Positions 41,722 to 51,357 are shown, counted from the first letter of the stretch. The stretch: DNA of 64,000 bases from Burkholderia sp052045245 (GCF_052045245.1 NZ_JBQEON010000004.1:1-64000); one strand, 5' to 3'. Translations and numbers: made by a program. The notes: generated from the sequence alone by a model not told the origin.

Positions 41722-44700
41722 CTAGCGCTGCCCGAACCACCGATCGAAGCGCCGCGTGTAGTTCAGGTCGACGCCCTGGAACGTGCCGCCATACGCGGAC
41801 ACCGACCAGAAGCGCGTCAGGTTGATCGTCGCCTTGAACGCGTTGCTCGCCGATTGCAGCCCTTGTTCGTAGCCGAGCACGAAGCGCTCGTTGATCGCCT
41901 TCGAGATCTGCACGACCTGCGCATCGGTCAGGCCGACGTCGCTGCGGCCGATCGAGAATTCGTCGAGGCCGATGCTCTGCGCGACACGCTTGCCGGTCGC
42001 GCTGCCGAGCAGCCCGAGCGCGGCGGTCATCGCGTTCTGCTGGCCGACGTTGTTGCCCTGGTCGGTGCCGTGACCGAACAGCAGCCACGACAGCTTCTCG
42101 TTGTCCGTGACGTTCGGCTCGGACACGAGCTTGACGGTCGGCGACTGGATCGTGCCGATGACCTGCACGCCGGCCTCGACCTCCTGGTTGCGCCGCATCG
42201 CGAGGATGTTGATGCCCGGATTCGACACCGGGCCGTTGAACGTGAAGAAACCGTTCTCGACCGCGAGCTTGCGGCCGAACGACGTGTACGTCGACCCTTC
42301 CGTCACGCGCACGTTGCCGACCGCGCGCAGCGGCACGCCCGGCGCGCTCATCACGGTGATCGTGCCGCGCAGCCCGAGGTCCGCGCCGTGGCCCCTGAAG
42401 CGGAAGTCGTTGCCGAGGCCGATGTCGATGTTCGCACGCGGCGCGAGCGACGGCGCCGGCTTGTCTTCGACCTTCTGCGGCTTCGCGGCCGCGGTACCCG
42501 TCTGCACGTCGCCGCGCACCGTGCCGTCCGGGCGCACGATCACGACGTCGTCCGACAGATGCGGCGCCGATTCCTCCGGCAGGTCGAACAGCGCGCGATC
42601 GACGACGAACTTGCCGTCGATCGACAGCGCGCCGCGCGGCCCGTCGTTCGCGACGGTCGCCTTGCCCGACAGCGACAGCTTGCGGTCCGGCGCCGCGAAC
42701 AGTTCGAGCTTGTCCGCGACGATGCTCGCGGTCAGGTCGGGCGCCTCGCCGTCGAGACGCACGCGGCCGATCGCGCGCAGCGTGCCGTCGCCGCCATGGA
42801 ACTCGACCTGCTGGAATTCGACGAGGTTCTCCGCGAGCTTCACGCGCACGATGCCGTCCTTCAGCTGCACGCCCTGGTCGACGAGCGTCGCCGACAGGTC
42901 GTCGCCCGTCAGCATCCCCGACACGTTCGGCTTCGCCGGCGTGCCGGCGATCGTCAGGTTCAGCGCCGCGCGGCCGCCGAGCAGGTAGCTCGGCCCGAAC
43001 AGGACGCCGGTCGTCTTCAGCGACGGGATGTCGGCGTCGATGCGGCCCGACAGCGGGCCATCGTCGACGACGCCGAACACGCCGTCGCGCAGCGCGAACG
43101 GCACGGTGACATTCGCGTCGAGCTTGCCGATCCGGTTCGCCCTCGCGAGCGCCACGACGTTGAGCCGGTTGCCGGGCACGAAGCTCGCGCGCGCCGAAAG
43201 CTCGGTCAGCCCGAGCGACGAGATGCCGCGCCCGGTCTCGATCGTCACGTCGCCGCCACGCCGCTTCACCTGCACGTAGCCGGTCGCGTTCGCGCCGAGC
43301 GAGAAGTCCCAGTCGGCATCGAGCACGACGTCGGTGCGCACGGGCGGCCGCTGGCCCGTCAGCGCCTGGCGGACCTCGAGGAAACGTGCGACCGATGCGT
43401 CGCGCACGGAGCCTGCCGAGCGCATCTGGCCGCGATCGAACACGAACGACTTCAGGTCGATCGCCGCGCCTTCGAGCATCAGCCGCGTCGCGCCGAGCGT
43501 CACGCGGCCGGCGCCGGCCGACACGGTGAGCGGCGACTGCAGTGCCAGCGCCGGCGTGCCGCGGTTCGCGAGGCGCGTGACGGTGCCGTCCCAGCGCATC
43601 CCGTCGCCGTTCTCGACCACGCCGCCGCTCGCCGCGAGCGTCAGGTCGATCACGCGGCCGCCGGCCATCCCGAGCGCCGACGCGTCGAGCGTGTGCTTCG
43701 CGCGCGTGCCGTCCAGGTTGGCGCGCAGCGATTTCAGCTGCAGCGAGCCGAGCGCGATGTCGGACGCGTCGGCCGTGAACACGAGCGCGCCGTGCGCGCC
43801 GTCGCGGATGTCGGCGCGGCCCTGCGCGGCGCCGATCCGGTTCGAGCCAACCACGACGTGCTGCGCCTTGTAGGTGGCCGTCACGTTCGGATGGGCGAAG
43901 CTGCCGGTCAGGTCACCCTGTGCCTGCACGAGGCCCTGGATGCCGAAGCCGAGCCGGTCGAGTTCCGGTGCATCGACGACGAAGCGCAGCCGGTCGCCGG
44001 GCGCGCCGAAACTGCCGCGCAAGTCGACGTGGTTGCCCGCGATCGACAGGTTCGCGTTGCTCGGCAGGATCCGCGCGCCGGCGAGCTGGACGACGCCGGC
44101 GCCCGTCAGCGGCACGCCGTCGTACAGGCTGTCGCCGAGCTTGAAGGTTGCCTTCGTCGACACCTGCGGTGCGAACGCGCCGGAGGCCGTCAGCGTGCCC
44201 GACACGCGCGTCTCTCCGCGCGTGGCCGGCGCCCTGGCCGCCGGTTTCGCCGGTTTTCCCCTGACCGCGCTGCTCGCCCCACCCGCGCCCGGCGCGCTCA
44301 TCGCCGCGAGCAACAGCGGATCGAACGCGGTCAGCGTCGCCTTCGCGTCGTAGCTCGAATGCGCGTCGTGACGGAACACGCCCGTCAGGTCGATGCGCCC
44401 CTTGCCCGCCGTCACGCGCGCATCGGTCAGCACCGTCTGCTGCCGCGTGAGCGCGACCTTCGCACGCGCGCCGAGCGCAAGCTTCGGATCGTTCAGGTTG
44501 AAGTCGACGATCGTCGCGTCGCCGGCCAGCGTCACGCCGAGCGGGCCGCCGAGGCGCATCGGTCGCAGCTCGGCGACGAACGCATTGAGGTCGAGATTCG
44601 CGACTTTCAGGTCGAAGCGGCCCTTGCCGCCCGTCAGCATGCCGCTGCCGGTGACGCTGCCGTCGCGAATCAGTTTCAGCGCGAGGCCGTCGATCCGTTG

Positions 44701-45783
44701 CGCGTGCGCGTCCAGGTTCACGGTCGCATGCGCGTCGACGACCGGCAGCAGATGCTCGCCGAGCGTGCCGGGCTTCGCGTTGACGATCGACACCGGGCCG
44801 GTCACCGCGAAACCCTTCGCCGCGGCGGTGCCGGCCGGCGCGGTCACGGGCGCCAGCTCCGCACGCACCGCGAGATCGGCGGCCGGCGCGCCGGGCGAAA
44901 GCGCCTGCGGGTTCACGTGATCGAACACGAGCGACGCGCGCGTGAGCGGCACCGCGCCGAACGGGGCGGCCTCGACGTGCGCGCGCCCGTTCAGCTTCAT
45001 CCCGCTCGCGGCGACGTCGGCCACGAGCGCTTCGAGCGAGCCCGATACGTTCGCGCTCGCGTTGACCGGTTCGTCGGCGAGCTTGCCCACGTAAGTCGCG
45101 GTGCCCGTCAGCGCGAACGGCTTCACGCCGTCGAGCTTCGCGCGCGCGGTCAGCGCGCCGTACGGCGTGTCGACGCCGTCGAGCGCGAGCTCATGGTGAC
45201 GCCCGTCGCTGCGGCCGTTCAGCGCGAGATGATCGAGCTGCGTCGTCGACGCGCCTTCGTGGATCGCCAGGTGATCGACGCGCAGGTCGTCGATCCGCAA
45301 CTGCAGCGGCAAGCTCAGGTCCTGTGGCGTCGTGGCCGGTTTCGACGGCCCCGGCACGATCCGCACGTCGATCGTGCCCGCGCGCAGATACGCGACCGAC
45401 AGCCGCCACGGTGCGCGGGTCAGCGCCCAGCGGCCGTCGAGCCGGTCGATCCGCACTTCGGTGCCGGCGCCGCCCGGGCTCGTCCACGCAAAGCCGTGCA
45501 ACCGCACGCCCGTCGCGAGCGCGCCGCCTTCCAGCGTGCCCGCCAGCCGGCCGCCCAGCACGCGCACGGCCGTCTGCCACGCGAGCCGCGTGCCGCGCTC
45601 GGTCGTCGCCGCGGCCAGCACGAGCCCGACGGCCAGCACGACGAGCAACACGACCGTCGCAAGCGTCCACGCGACGACGCGCCCCGCACGCATGCGGCGC
45701 CGCGCGCGCGGCGGCGCGTCGGGCGCGCGCTCGGGCGAGTCCGGATCGTGAGGCGGCGGCGTGTCGTTCGGGTCCTTCGTCAT
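41722..45783 (-). CDS. tamB: Translocation and assembly module subunit TamB
   Basis: A 1353-residue inner-membrane-anchored protein that spans the periplasm as a long beta-groove. It works with TamA and in lipid transport between membranes. It has a cytoplasmic Pro/Asp-rich N-terminus, a single signal-anchor helix (about 38-58, VVAWTLATVVLLVVLAVGLVL), a long AsmA-like repetitive beta region, and a C-terminal DUF490/TamB domain. The end reads DLNYTRRFDRWFGQR, close to the usual aromatic terminus. It follows tamA by 40 bp on the same strand, so they form an operon. Confidence 0.95.
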   Translation of the reverse strand: MTKDPNDTPPPHDPDSPERAPDAPPRARRRMRAGRVVAWTLATVVLLVVLAVGLVLAAATTERGTRLAWQTAVRVLGGRLAGTLEGGALATGVRLHGFAWTSPGGAGTEVRIDRLDGRWALTRAPWRLSVAYLRAGTIDVRIVPGPSKPATTPQDLSLPLQLRIDDLRVDHLAIHEGASTTQLDHLALNGRSDGRHHELALDGVDTPYGALTARAKLDGVKPFALTGTATYVGKLADEPVNASANVSGSLEALVADVAASGMKLNGRAHVEAAPFGAVPLTRASLVFDHVNPQALSPGAPAADLAVRAELAPVTAPAGTAAAKGFAVTGPVSIVNAKPGTLGEHLLPVVDAHATVNLDAHAQRIDGLALKLIRDGSVTGSGMLTGGKGRFDLKVANLDLNAFVAELRPMRLGGPLGVTLAGDATIVDFNLNDPKLALGARAKVALTRQQTVLTDARVTAGKGRIDLTGVFRHDAHSSYDAKATLTAFDPLLLAAMSAPGAGGASSAVRGKPAKPAARAPATRGETRVSGTLTASGAFAPQVSTKATFKLGDSLYDGVPLTGAGVVQLAGARILPSNANLSIAGNHVDLRGSFGAPGDRLRFVVDAPELDRLGFGIQGLVQAQGDLTGSFAHPNVTATYKAQHVVVGSNRIGAAQGRADIRDGAHGALVFTADASDIALGSLQLKSLRANLDGTRAKHTLDASALGMAGGRVIDLTLAASGGVVENGDGMRWDGTVTRLANRGTPALALQSPLTVSAGAGRVTLGATRLMLEGAAIDLKSFVFDRGQMRSAGSVRDASVARFLEVRQALTGQRPPVRTDVVLDADWDFSLGANATGYVQVKRRGGDVTIETGRGISSLGLTELSARASFVPGNRLNVVALARANRIGKLDANVTVPFALRDGVFGVVDDGPLSGRIDADIPSLKTTGVLFGPSYLLGGRAALNLTIAGTPAKPNVSGMLTGDDLSATLVDQGVQLKDGIVRVKLAENLVEFQQVEFHGGDGTLRAIGRVRLDGEAPDLTASIVADKLELFAAPDRKLSLSGKATVANDGPRGALSIDGKFVVDRALFDLPEESAPHLSDDVVIVRPDGTVRGDVQTGTAAAKPQKVEDKPAPSLAPRANIDIGLGNDFRFRGHGADLGLRGTITVMSAPGVPLRAVGNVRVTEGSTYTSFGRKLAVENGFFTFNGPVSNPGINILAMRRNQEVEAGVQVIGTIQSPTVKLVSEPNVTDNEKLSWLLFGHGTDQGNNVGQQNAMTAALGLLGSATGKRVAQSIGLDEFSIGRSDVGLTDAQVVQISKAINERFVLGYEQGLQSASNAFKATINLTRFWSVSAYGGTFQGVDLNYTRRFDRWFGQR

Positions 45784-45806
45784 GCGGGTCGTCGTGCGGG
45801 TCGTCG
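45783..45806. repeat. Duplicated 12-bp sequence between tamA and tamB
   Basis: TGCGGGTCGTCG occurs twice in tandem, starting at the first base of the tamB start codon. It may be slippage and lies in the likely tamB ribosome-binding region. Confidence 0.6.
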
Positions 45807-45823
45807 TGAACAGGGCAACAAGG

Positions 45824-47650
45824 TCAGAAAGCGATGCCGAGCGTCAGGTACGGGCGCACGCTGTGGTTGCGCAGCCCGTATGCGACGTCGACGTTGATCG
45901 GGCCGACGGGGCTGCGCCAGCGCGCACCGATGCCGACACCCGGATAGAACACCTTCTCGCCCCACGCATCGGTCGCGGTGCCGATGTCGAAGAACGTCGC
46001 GGCGCCCCAGTCGCGGTTGAACCAGTGCTGGTATTCGGCGGTGCCCGTCATCAGGTACTTGGTCGGCAGCACGGAGCCGTCGACGTTGTTGCCGATACTC
46101 TGGTAGCCGTAGCCGCGCACCGAGTTCGAGCCGCCCGCGCGGAACAGCAGCGACGCCGGCACGCCGTTGGAGCTGCCGCTCGTGAACACGCCGCCGAGCT
46201 CCGCGCGGAACACGAACAGGTCGCGCCGGCCGATCGGCACGTACTGCTGGCCGCGCGCGTAACCGCGGATGAAGGTCTGGTCGGTCAGCACGCCCTTGAT
46301 CGCGAAGCCGGCCTCCGCGTGGATCAGGTTGCCCGAGCGCGGAAACAGCGGATCGTCGACGTTGCGGCGCGTCCACGCCCACTGCGGCACCAGCGCGCGG
46401 CTCGTGGTCGGGCCCGCGCCGTTCTGGTCGAGCCGGTCCTGGTAGTACATCAGCGAGTAGGCGTAATCGATGAACTGGCCGGTGCGCGTGCGCTGCGCGC
46501 CGATCCGCGCGCTGTAGATGCGCGTGTCCGACACGTTGGTGTTCGTGTACGACGCGAGCACGCTGTTGGTCCACCCCCTCTCGCCGGGCGGCATCGACAG
46601 CTGGACCTGGCCGTACTGCTGGATCTGGTCGAGCCGGCCCGACACGGTGAGCGGCCAGGCGGCGCCGAACGTGTCGAGGTATGTGTAGGAGCCCTGCACG
46701 TGCGGGCCCGTGTCGGTCGCATAGCCGACGCCGCCGCGAATGTTGTTGTACGGGAACTCGCTGACCTTCACGTGCACGGGCGTGCGCTCCGGCTTCGACG
46801 TATCGTCGCCGACGTCGATCGCGACGCTCGCGTAGTACGGCGTGTTCTGCAATTGCCGCTGCAGCTCGGTGATCCGCTGCACGTCGTAGATCTCGCCTTC
46901 CGACAGCGGATTGACGTTCGTGACGATCTTCTCCGGATAGCGGCGCACGCCGTCGACATCGACCTTGCCGATCGTAAATGTCGGCCCGCTGTCGAACGTG
47001 ACGGCCAGCGTCGCGCGCTGCGTGCGCGGATCGATGCGCGCCTCCGACGACGTGATCTTCGCGCCGAGATAGCGGCGCGACTGCAATTGCTTGAGCGCCG
47101 CCCCCTTCGCGCCGTCCCAGCCGGACTGCGTGAACGGGTCGCCCGGCTTCAGCGAGAACGCGAAACGGGTCGCGGCCTCCTGCTTCGGATCCTCGGAATC
47201 GACCGGGCCCTTGAACGTCAGGTCGACCGTCGACACGACGGTCGGCGGCCCCGGATCGACGGCGACGCGCACGTCGCGCTTGCCGTCGCGCGTGCGCACG
47301 TCGGTACGCACGACCGGCGAGAAATAGCCGGCCGTCGCGGTCAGGTCGCGCACCTGCTGCGGCGTGGCGGTGACGAGGAAGTCGAACTGGTCGTCGTTGA
47401 TGTCGTCGCGCTTCGCGAAGCGCGCGATGTCGAGGTGGGCCTTGAGCAGCTTGCGGATCGAGCGCGGCGCGTCGATGTCGACGTCGTACTTCGCGTAGGC
47501 CGGCAGCGCGACGCACGCGGCGAGACAGCCCGCGAGCGCGGCCCGGGCCGCGGCACCGGCGCCGCGCCGCGCGCGACGGCCGACAGGACGGGCCTCATGC
47601 GGGCTCGCCTCATGCGCCGTAAGTGCTTGCTGGTTCGCCTGACCCGCCAA
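45824..47650 (-). CDS. tamA: Translocation and assembly module subunit TamA (Omp85), start uncertain
   Basis: A 608-residue Omp85 outer-membrane protein that partners TamB. Three POTRA domains (about 55-300) are followed by a 16-strand barrel (about 320-608) with the RGYGYQSI motif and a C-terminal Phe. In this frame the only available start is TTG at 47650, directly after a TGA stop. The signal-peptide hydrophobic core is AAARAALAGCLAACVALPAYA. A more normal start, MRRARMRPVLSAVARG, lies in another frame from ATG 47613 or 47598. This suggests one missing base within about 47540-47590, either a real frameshift or an assembly error. Confidence 0.88.
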   Translation of the reverse strand: MAGQANQQALTAHEASPHEARPVGRRARRGAGAAARAALAGCLAACVALPAYAKYDVDIDAPRSIRKLLKAHLDIARFAKRDDINDDQFDFLVTATPQQVRDLTATAGYFSPVVRTDVRTRDGKRDVRVAVDPGPPTVVSTVDLTFKGPVDSEDPKQEAATRFAFSLKPGDPFTQSGWDGAKGAALKQLQSRRYLGAKITSSEARIDPRTQRATLAVTFDSGPTFTIGKVDVDGVRRYPEKIVTNVNPLSEGEIYDVQRITELQRQLQNTPYYASVAIDVGDDTSKPERTPVHVKVSEFPYNNIRGGVGYATDTGPHVQGSYTYLDTFGAAWPLTVSGRLDQIQQYGQVQLSMPPGERGWTNSVLASYTNTNVSDTRIYSARIGAQRTRTGQFIDYAYSLMYYQDRLDQNGAGPTTSRALVPQWAWTRRNVDDPLFPRSGNLIHAEAGFAIKGVLTDQTFIRGYARGQQYVPIGRRDLFVFRAELGGVFTSGSSNGVPASLLFRAGGSNSVRGYGYQSIGNNVDGSVLPTKYLMTGTAEYQHWFNRDWGAATFFDIGTATDAWGEKVFYPGVGIGARWRSPVGPINVDVAYGLRNHSVRPYLTLGIAF

Positions 47651-47904
47651 ATATGACCTCGCCCTCGGTTGTCATGGTTTCGTGGAAAACCCTGTATTTG
47701 ACCACAGGGCGGGGGCCATGCCCGCACCGGCCCTGCTTTGACGCTTGCGCGCAACGATGCGCGCGCGGGCCCGGCCGGTCCCGCCGCCGGCACCGGCCAG
47801 CCGATTCGACGCGCGATTGGCGCCGGCTGTTCCCCGCGATGCGGTAAAATCCCGCCATCGCGAATCCGGCGCATCGTGCGCCGCCCGAAACGGAAAGCCA
47901 AGCC

Positions 47905-48093
47905 ATGCCGTACCAGTCCGACGTCACGCAGTTCCTGAACCAGCTCAAGCAACAGAAGCCGACGCTCGAAGAAGAGCAGCGCAAGGGCCGTTCCCTGCTG
48001 TGGGACAAGCAGCCGATCGACCTCGACGAGCGCGCCGAGCAGCAGGAATCGCGCGTGAAGCAAACGTCCTACGTCTACTACCAGAACTTCTGA
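47905..48093 (+). CDS. DUF3460 family small protein
   Basis: A 62-residue acidic/basic cytoplasmic protein beginning MPYQSDVTQFLNQLKQQKP and ending TSYVYYQNF, which matches the DUF3460 family found in Burkholderia relatives. Function unknown. It lies 4 bp before scpA and is probably co-translated with it. The conserved position next to scpA hints at a link to chromosome maintenance, but that is only inference. Confidence 0.88.
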   Translation: MPYQSDVTQFLNQLKQQKPTLEEEQRKGRSLLWDKQPIDLDERAEQQESRVKQTSYVYYQNF

Positions 48094-48097
48094 CGAC

Positions 48098-48970
48098 GTG
48101 AGCGCCGCCGACGAGGCCAGCGCCGCCCGGCAGGACGACGCGATCGCCGCGCCCGCGGGCGCCGATTCGACGCCCGACACGGTCGACGGTGTCGCGGCGT
48201 TCGCTCGCCTGTACGGCGAGCCGCTCTTCAAGCTGCCGCAGGATCTCTACATCCCGCCCGACGCGCTCGAGGTGTTCCTCGAGACCTTCGAAGGCCCGCT
48301 CGACCTGCTGCTGTACCTGATCCGCAAGCAGAACTTCAACGTGCTCGACATCCCGATGGCGCAGGTCACCGCGCAATATCTGGGTTATGTCGACCAGATC
48401 CGCACGTCGAACCTCGAGCTGGCGGCCGAGTACCTGCTGATGGCCGCGATGCTGATCGAGATCAAGTCGCGGATGCTGCTGCCGGTCAAGAAGGCCGATA
48501 CCGGCGAGGAAGCCGAGGATCCACGCGCCGAACTCGTGCGCCGCCTGCTCGAATACGAGCAGATGAAGCTCGCCGCGCAGCGCCTCGACCAGTTGCCGCA
48601 GCTCGGCCGCGACTTCCTGCGCGCCGAGGTCTACATCGAGCAGAGCATCACGCCGCGCTTCCCCGACGTCGATTCGGACGACCTGCGCGCCGCGTGGGCC
48701 GACGTGCTCAAGCGCGCGAAGCTCGTCCAGCATCACAAGATCTCCCGCGAGGAGCTGTCGGTGCGCGAGCACATGAGCCTGATCCTGCGCAAGCTGCAGA
48801 ACGCGCGCTTCATGGAGTTCGCCGACCTGTTCGACACGTCGCGCGGCGTGCCGGTCGTCGTCGTGAACTTCATCGCGATGCTCGAGCTCGCACGCGAATC
48901 GCTCGTCGAGATCACGCAGCCCGAACCGTTCGCACCGATCTACGTGCGCCTCGCGTACCTGCCCGCGTAA
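48098..48970 (+). CDS. scpA: Segregation and condensation protein A
   Basis: A 290-residue kleisin subunit of the bacterial SMC condensin. GTG start at 48098, four bases after the DUF3460 stop. The conserved kleisin blocks LETFEGPLDLLLYLIRKQN and AAEYLLMAAMLIEIKSRMLL are at about 65-130, with RRLLEYEQMKLAAQRL following. It acts with SMC and ScpB on the nucleoid. The Ala/Asp-rich N-terminal 35 residues are not conserved, so a later start is possible. Confidence 0.94.
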   Translation: MSAADEASAARQDDAIAAPAGADSTPDTVDGVAAFARLYGEPLFKLPQDLYIPPDALEVFLETFEGPLDLLLYLIRKQNFNVLDIPMAQVTAQYLGYVDQIRTSNLELAAEYLLMAAMLIEIKSRMLLPVKKADTGEEAEDPRAELVRRLLEYEQMKLAAQRLDQLPQLGRDFLRAEVYIEQSITPRFPDVDSDDLRAAWADVLKRAKLVQHHKISREELSVREHMSLILRKLQNARFMEFADLFDTSRGVPVVVVNFIAMLELARESLVEITQPEPFAPIYVRLAYLPA

Positions 48971-49074
48971 CGCCTCCGCGCCCGCCGCCTCCCCGTCCAC
49001 CGCGATACTGCGCATGACACCGGATCCCGCCGTCGGGTTTGCCCGCGCGGCCCGCCAGCGGCGCGCCCGATTAA

Positions 49075-49097
49075 AAAGTGAACGATCGTTCTTTTTT
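49075..49097. promoter_or_regulatory. 12-bp palindrome flanked by A and T tracts upstream of panC
   Basis: GAACGATCGTTC (49080-49091) is a perfect palindrome, preceded by AAAAAGT and followed by TTTTTT. It could be a TetR-type operator or a weak bidirectional terminator after scpA. A -10-like TACAAT follows at 49123-49128. Confidence 0.45.
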
Positions 49098-49235
49098 CGA
49101 TGCGCCCGGCGGCCAAATCCTCTACAATCCGCCGACGTCCGATGCGCCGCCCGCGCACCGGCGTTCTCCGCTTCGACCCCGACGCCGCTGTTGCGGCGCC
49201 AACGCGCGCCTGCGCGAGGAACCCGCTACCCGATC

Positions 49236-50075
49236 ATGAAAGTCATCAGCTCGATCCAGGAACTGCGCGACCAGATGCGCGGCCAGAACCGCACGGCGTT
49301 CGTGCCGACGATGGGCAACCTGCACGAAGGTCACCTGTCGCTGATGCGCCTCGCGCGCCAGCACGGCGACCCGGTCGTGGCGAGCATTTTCGTCAACCGG
49401 CTGCAGTTCGGCCCGAACGAGGATTTCGACAAATATCCGCGTACGCTGCAGGACGACATCGAGAAGCTGCAGAAGGAAAACGTCTACGTGCTGTTCGCGC
49501 CGACCGAGCGCGACATGTATCCGGAGCCGCAGGCGTACCGCGTGCTGCCGCCGGATGACCTCGGCGGGATTCTCGAGGGCGAGTTCCGCCCCGGCTTCTT
49601 CGCCGGCGTGTGCACCGTCGTCACGAAGCTGATGTCCTGCGTGCAGCCGCGCGTCGCCGTCTTCGGCAAGAAGGATTACCAGCAGCTGATGATCGTGCGC
49701 CGGATGTGCCAGCAGCTCGCGCTGCCGGTCGAGATCATCGCGGCCGAGACCGTGCGCGACGAGGACGGCCTCGCGCTGTCGTCGCGCAACCGCTACCTGA
49801 CGCCCGACGAGCGCAAGGAAGCGCCCGAACTCGCGAAGACGCTGCAGCGCGTGCGCGACAGCGTGCTCGGCGGCGAACGCGACCTCGGCAAGCTCGAGCA
49901 GCAGGCGCGCACGCACCTGGCCGAGCGCGGCTGGGCGCCCGACTACATCGCGATCCGCCGCCGCGCGAACCTGATCGCGCCGAGCGCCGCCGAACTCGAC
50001 GCCGGCGAACCGCTCGTCGTGCTCACGGCCGCGAAGCTCGGCGCGACGCGCCTGATCGACAACCTGGAAATCTGA
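49236..50075 (+). CDS. panC: Pantothenate synthetase (pantoate-beta-alanine ligase)
   Basis: A 279-residue enzyme that joins pantoate and beta-alanine, using ATP, to make pantothenate. The ATG at 49236 gives MKVISSIQELRDQ. The nucleotide-binding HxGH is in PTMGNLHEGHLSL; FGKKDYQQLMIVRRM and SSRNRYLTP are also typical. panD, which supplies beta-alanine, follows after 41 bp, so the two make one pathway operon. Confidence 0.97.
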   Translation: MKVISSIQELRDQMRGQNRTAFVPTMGNLHEGHLSLMRLARQHGDPVVASIFVNRLQFGPNEDFDKYPRTLQDDIEKLQKENVYVLFAPTERDMYPEPQAYRVLPPDDLGGILEGEFRPGFFAGVCTVVTKLMSCVQPRVAVFGKKDYQQLMIVRRMCQQLALPVEIIAAETVRDEDGLALSSRNRYLTPDERKEAPELAKTLQRVRDSVLGGERDLGKLEQQARTHLAERGWAPDYIAIRRRANLIAPSAAELDAGEPLVVLTAAKLGATRLIDNLEI

Positions 50076-50116
50076 CGGGCCGTCCGCCCGCGCCTCTCAC
50101 GCATCACGGAGATACC

Positions 50117-50503
50117 ATGCAGCGCCATATGCTCAAATCGAAGATCCACCGCGCGGCCGTCACGCACTGCGAGCTGCATTACGAAGGCTCGTGCGCGATC
50201 GACGAAGACCTGCTCGAAGCGGCGGGCCTGATCGAAAACGAACGGATCGACATCTGGAACATCAACAACGGCGAGCGTTTCTCGACGTACGCGATCAAGG
50301 GCGAGCGCGGCAGCGGGATGATTTCGCTGAACGGTTCGGCCGCGCGCCGCGCGCAACTCGGCGACCTCGTGATCATCGCGGCGTTCGCGATGGTCGACGA
50401 AGCCGAGCTGCAAGCCGGCTGGAAGCCGAAGCTCGTGTTCATCGACGAAGGCAACAAGATCAAGGGCCACCGCGATCACGTGCCGACGCAGAACTGGACC
50501 TGA
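50117..50503 (+). CDS. panD: Aspartate 1-decarboxylase
   Basis: A 128-residue pyruvoyl enzyme that makes beta-alanine from aspartate. The self-cleavage site G24-S25 is intact (HYEGSCAID), as are IDIWNINNGERFSTYAIKG and GSGMISLNGSAARRA. It matures into a 24-residue beta chain and a pyruvoyl-carrying alpha chain. Last gene of panCD, followed by a strong terminator. Confidence 0.97.
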   Translation: MQRHMLKSKIHRAAVTHCELHYEGSCAIDEDLLEAAGLIENERIDIWNINNGERFSTYAIKGERGSGMISLNGSAARRAQLGDLVIIAAFAMVDEAELQAGWKPKLVFIDEGNKIKGHRDHVPTQNWT

Positions 50504-50598
50504 TCCGCGCGGCCGCCGGCGTGTCGTGACATGCGGGATCGCTGCCGCGGCGCCCCGCCCGACGGGGCGGTCAGCCGCGCAGCCGTCACAGGTACGAA

Positions 50599-50636
50599 GG
50601 GCCCGATCCGGCGCGATGCCGGATCGGGCCCTTTCT
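50599..50636. terminator. Intrinsic terminator after panD
   Basis: GGGCCCGATCCGGC and GCCGGATCGGGCCC form a 14-bp stem, followed by TTTCTCATT. Confidence 0.88.
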
Positions 50637-50637
50637 C

Positions 50638-50667
50638 ATTCGACCGGATTCGACCGCATTCGGCCGG
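50638..50667. repeat. Three 10-bp tandem repeats
   Basis: ATTCGACCGG, ATTCGACCGC and ATTCGGCCGG in tandem, with a partial fourth ATTCACCG. They lie between the panD terminator and the ParA-like gene end. Confidence 0.75.
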
Positions 50668-50697
50668 ATTCACCGTCCGGATCCGGCCAGCGCGCGG

Positions 50698-51357
50698 TCA
50701 GGACGCCTTGGCGACCTTCTCCGCCTTCGGCGCGCGCCGCTCGGCCCATTCGACGATCGGCCGCCACTGCTCGAGATCCTTCTCGACGCGGCTCTTCGCG
50801 ACATCCCACAGCGTCAGGCCGTGCGCGGCGATCTGCACATAGTTCTGCGTGTCGCGCACGTAGCCGAGCACCGGCAGCCCGAGCCCTTCGACGAAACGGT
50901 GCAGCTGGTCGGACGAGCGCGTGCGCGCGTCGACGCGCATCCCGACGATCCCCACCTCGACGCTGCCTTTGCGCACGGCCTTCTCGCCGGCGAGGCGCTC
51001 CAGAAACTGCTGGGTCGCGAGAATATCGAACATCGACGGCTGGAGCGGCACGATCACCTTGTCGGCGAGTTGCAGCGCGACGTTGAGCCGGTTGCCGTGC
51101 AGGCCGGCCGGCGTGTCGATCACCGCATATTCGAGGCCGCGCGGCGGCTTCGACGGCGCGTCCGGGTCGAGATCCCACGCCTCGATCGCGGGCAGGCCGG
51201 CCGGACGCAGGTCGAGCCACGCATGCGCGGACTGCTGCCGGTCCAGATCGGCGAGCGCGACCCACGCGCCCTGCGCCGCGAAATAGCCGGCAAGATTGGT
51301 GGACAGCGTGCTCTTCCCCACGCCGCCCTTCGGATTCGCCACCACGATGACCGTCAT
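50698..51357 (-). CDS. ParA/MinD-family ATPase
   Basis: A 219-residue P-loop ATPase. The ATG at 51357 gives MTVIVVANPKGGVGKST, with the deviant Walker A at 10-17. Other motifs are ALADLDRQQSAHAWLDLR, YAVIDTPAGLHGNRL and IVPLQPSMFDILAT. No ParB or CBP partner is adjacent, and the replication origin is not in the window, so it is an orphan ParA, possibly a positioning or motility-type ATPase. It ends with a Lys/Ala-rich tail. Confidence 0.9.
   Translation of the reverse strand: MTVIVVANPKGGVGKSTLSTNLAGYFAAQGAWVALADLDRQQSAHAWLDLRPAGLPAIEAWDLDPDAPSKPPRGLEYAVIDTPAGLHGNRLNVALQLADKVIVPLQPSMFDILATQQFLERLAGEKAVRKGSVEVGIVGMRVDARTRSSDQLHRFVEGLGLPVLGYVRDTQNYVQIAAHGLTLWDVAKSRVEKDLEQWRPIVEWAERRAPKAEKVAKAS

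Noticed and set aside
41626..45897. A 1423-codon open frame on the plus strand opposite tamB
   Set aside because: It is antisense to a clear TamB gene, very rich in Arg/His/Ala/Glu, and has no recognisable domain. Long antisense frames are normal in DNA with such high GC at third positions.
50698..51357. ParA-like gene considered as part of a chromosome or plasmid partition locus
   Set aside because: There is no parB, no parS-like clusters and no origin features beside it.
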